From Aerococcus viridans (GTDB lineage: Bacteria > Bacillota > Bacilli > Lactobacillales > Aerococcaceae): a stretch of DNA of 45,645 nt. The stretch covers positions 1-45,645 of the forward strand of contig NZ_PNHQ01000015.1 of the NCBI RefSeq assembly GCF_002871935.1, in the 5' to 3' direction. The first letter of the stretch is position 1. Each line of letters starts with the position of its first letter. Positions 45,567 to 45,645 of the stretch are shown in pieces. The notes under the pieces were generated by a model. It saw only the letters and a program-made list of their open reading frames with translations. It did no database searches and was not told the DNA's origin. The translations under genes were made by a program, and so were the position numbers.

Positions 45567-45645
45567 GGATAAGTCCTCGACCGATTAGTACTAGTCCGCT
45601 CCATACATCACTGCACTTCCACTTCTAGCCTATCTACCTGATCGT
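45567..45645 (-). rRNA. rrl: 23S ribosomal RNA, 3' end (partial)
   Basis: The minus strand carries GAGCGGACTAGTACTAATCG followed by GTCGAGGACTTATCC, the conserved 3' end of 23S rRNA. The gene continues beyond the window edge. The 3' boundary is set at the terminal helix strand. Confidence 0.93.

Noticed and set aside
45316..45588. 90-codon frame over 5S and 23S ends
   Set aside because: It lies on the opposite strand of tRNA-Asn, 5S rRNA and the 23S end; it is the kind of spurious frame often seen across rRNA.

Overview
The window looks like a low-GC Gram-positive chromosome, most likely from the order Lactobacillales (Aerococcaceae or Carnobacteriaceae-like; the genus cannot be fixed from the sequence alone). 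The evidence is: AT-rich DNA with strong AGGAGG-type ribosome sites; an rRNA-5S-tRNA cluster in the usual Firmicutes order (Asn-Ser-Glu-Val-Asp-Phe-Tyr-Trp-His-Gln-Cys-Leu); tRNA-Met T-box leaders rather than S-boxes in front of methionine genes; several beta-glucoside PTS loci; and CcpA-type cre sites. Most genes are on the minus strand.

Layout. 1-5.4 kb: a decayed insertion-sequence end, then the yhaO-yhaN-yhaM operon (SbcD/SbcC-like nuclease pair plus an HD-domain 3'-5' exoribonuclease). 5.5-11.4 kb: a YlbF/YheA-type helical protein, a class A penicillin-binding protein, a repeat-rich gap, a DUF4153 membrane protein with a perfect cre site, and the tRNA methyltransferase TrmL. 11.5-13.9 kb (plus strand): a YkvI-like transporter and alanine dehydrogenase. 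14-19.5 kb: a seven-gene operon behind a T-box leader (flavin reductase, GNAT acetyltransferase, and an ABC importer with two permeases, two lipoprotein receptors and one ATPase), resembling the Bacillus tcyJKLMN/ytmI sulfur-compound operon. 20-22.4 kb: metNIQ. 22.6-24.5 kb: an L,D-transpeptidase with a WalR-type box, and a small membrane protein. 24.7-31.1 kb: a LicT-controlled beta-glucoside PTS locus with two 6-phospho-beta-glucosidases. 31.3-33.1 kb (plus): a HAD phosphatase and an aldo/keto reductase. 33.2-38 kb: a cellobiose-type PTS operon (6-phospho-beta-glucosidase, GntR, IIB, IIA, unknown membrane protein, IIC) with two cre sites. 38.3-43.9 kb: a histidine phosphatase, DAHP synthase (plus), an orphan metQ behind a second Met T-box, a luciferase-like oxidoreductase and a paired short-chain chromate transporter. 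44.0-45.6 kb: a gene remnant, 12 tRNA genes, 5S rRNA and the 3' end of 23S rRNA.

Two themes link the genes. Sulfur amino-acid supply is represented by three ABC loci, two of them behind leaders that read as tRNA-Met-specific T-boxes. Beta-glucoside use is represented by three GH1 enzymes and two PTS permeases under LicT, GntR and cre control.

The least explained structure is the 8.38-8.67 kb gap. It holds two complete copies and one truncated copy of a ~115-nt element whose stems differ in sequence but keep base pairing, which suggests selected secondary structure. Next to it lies a separate ~175-bp repeat element with imperfect terminal inverted repeats. A diverged relative of that element's right part lies 29 kb away. 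All functional statements come from reading sequence motifs; no database search was run.
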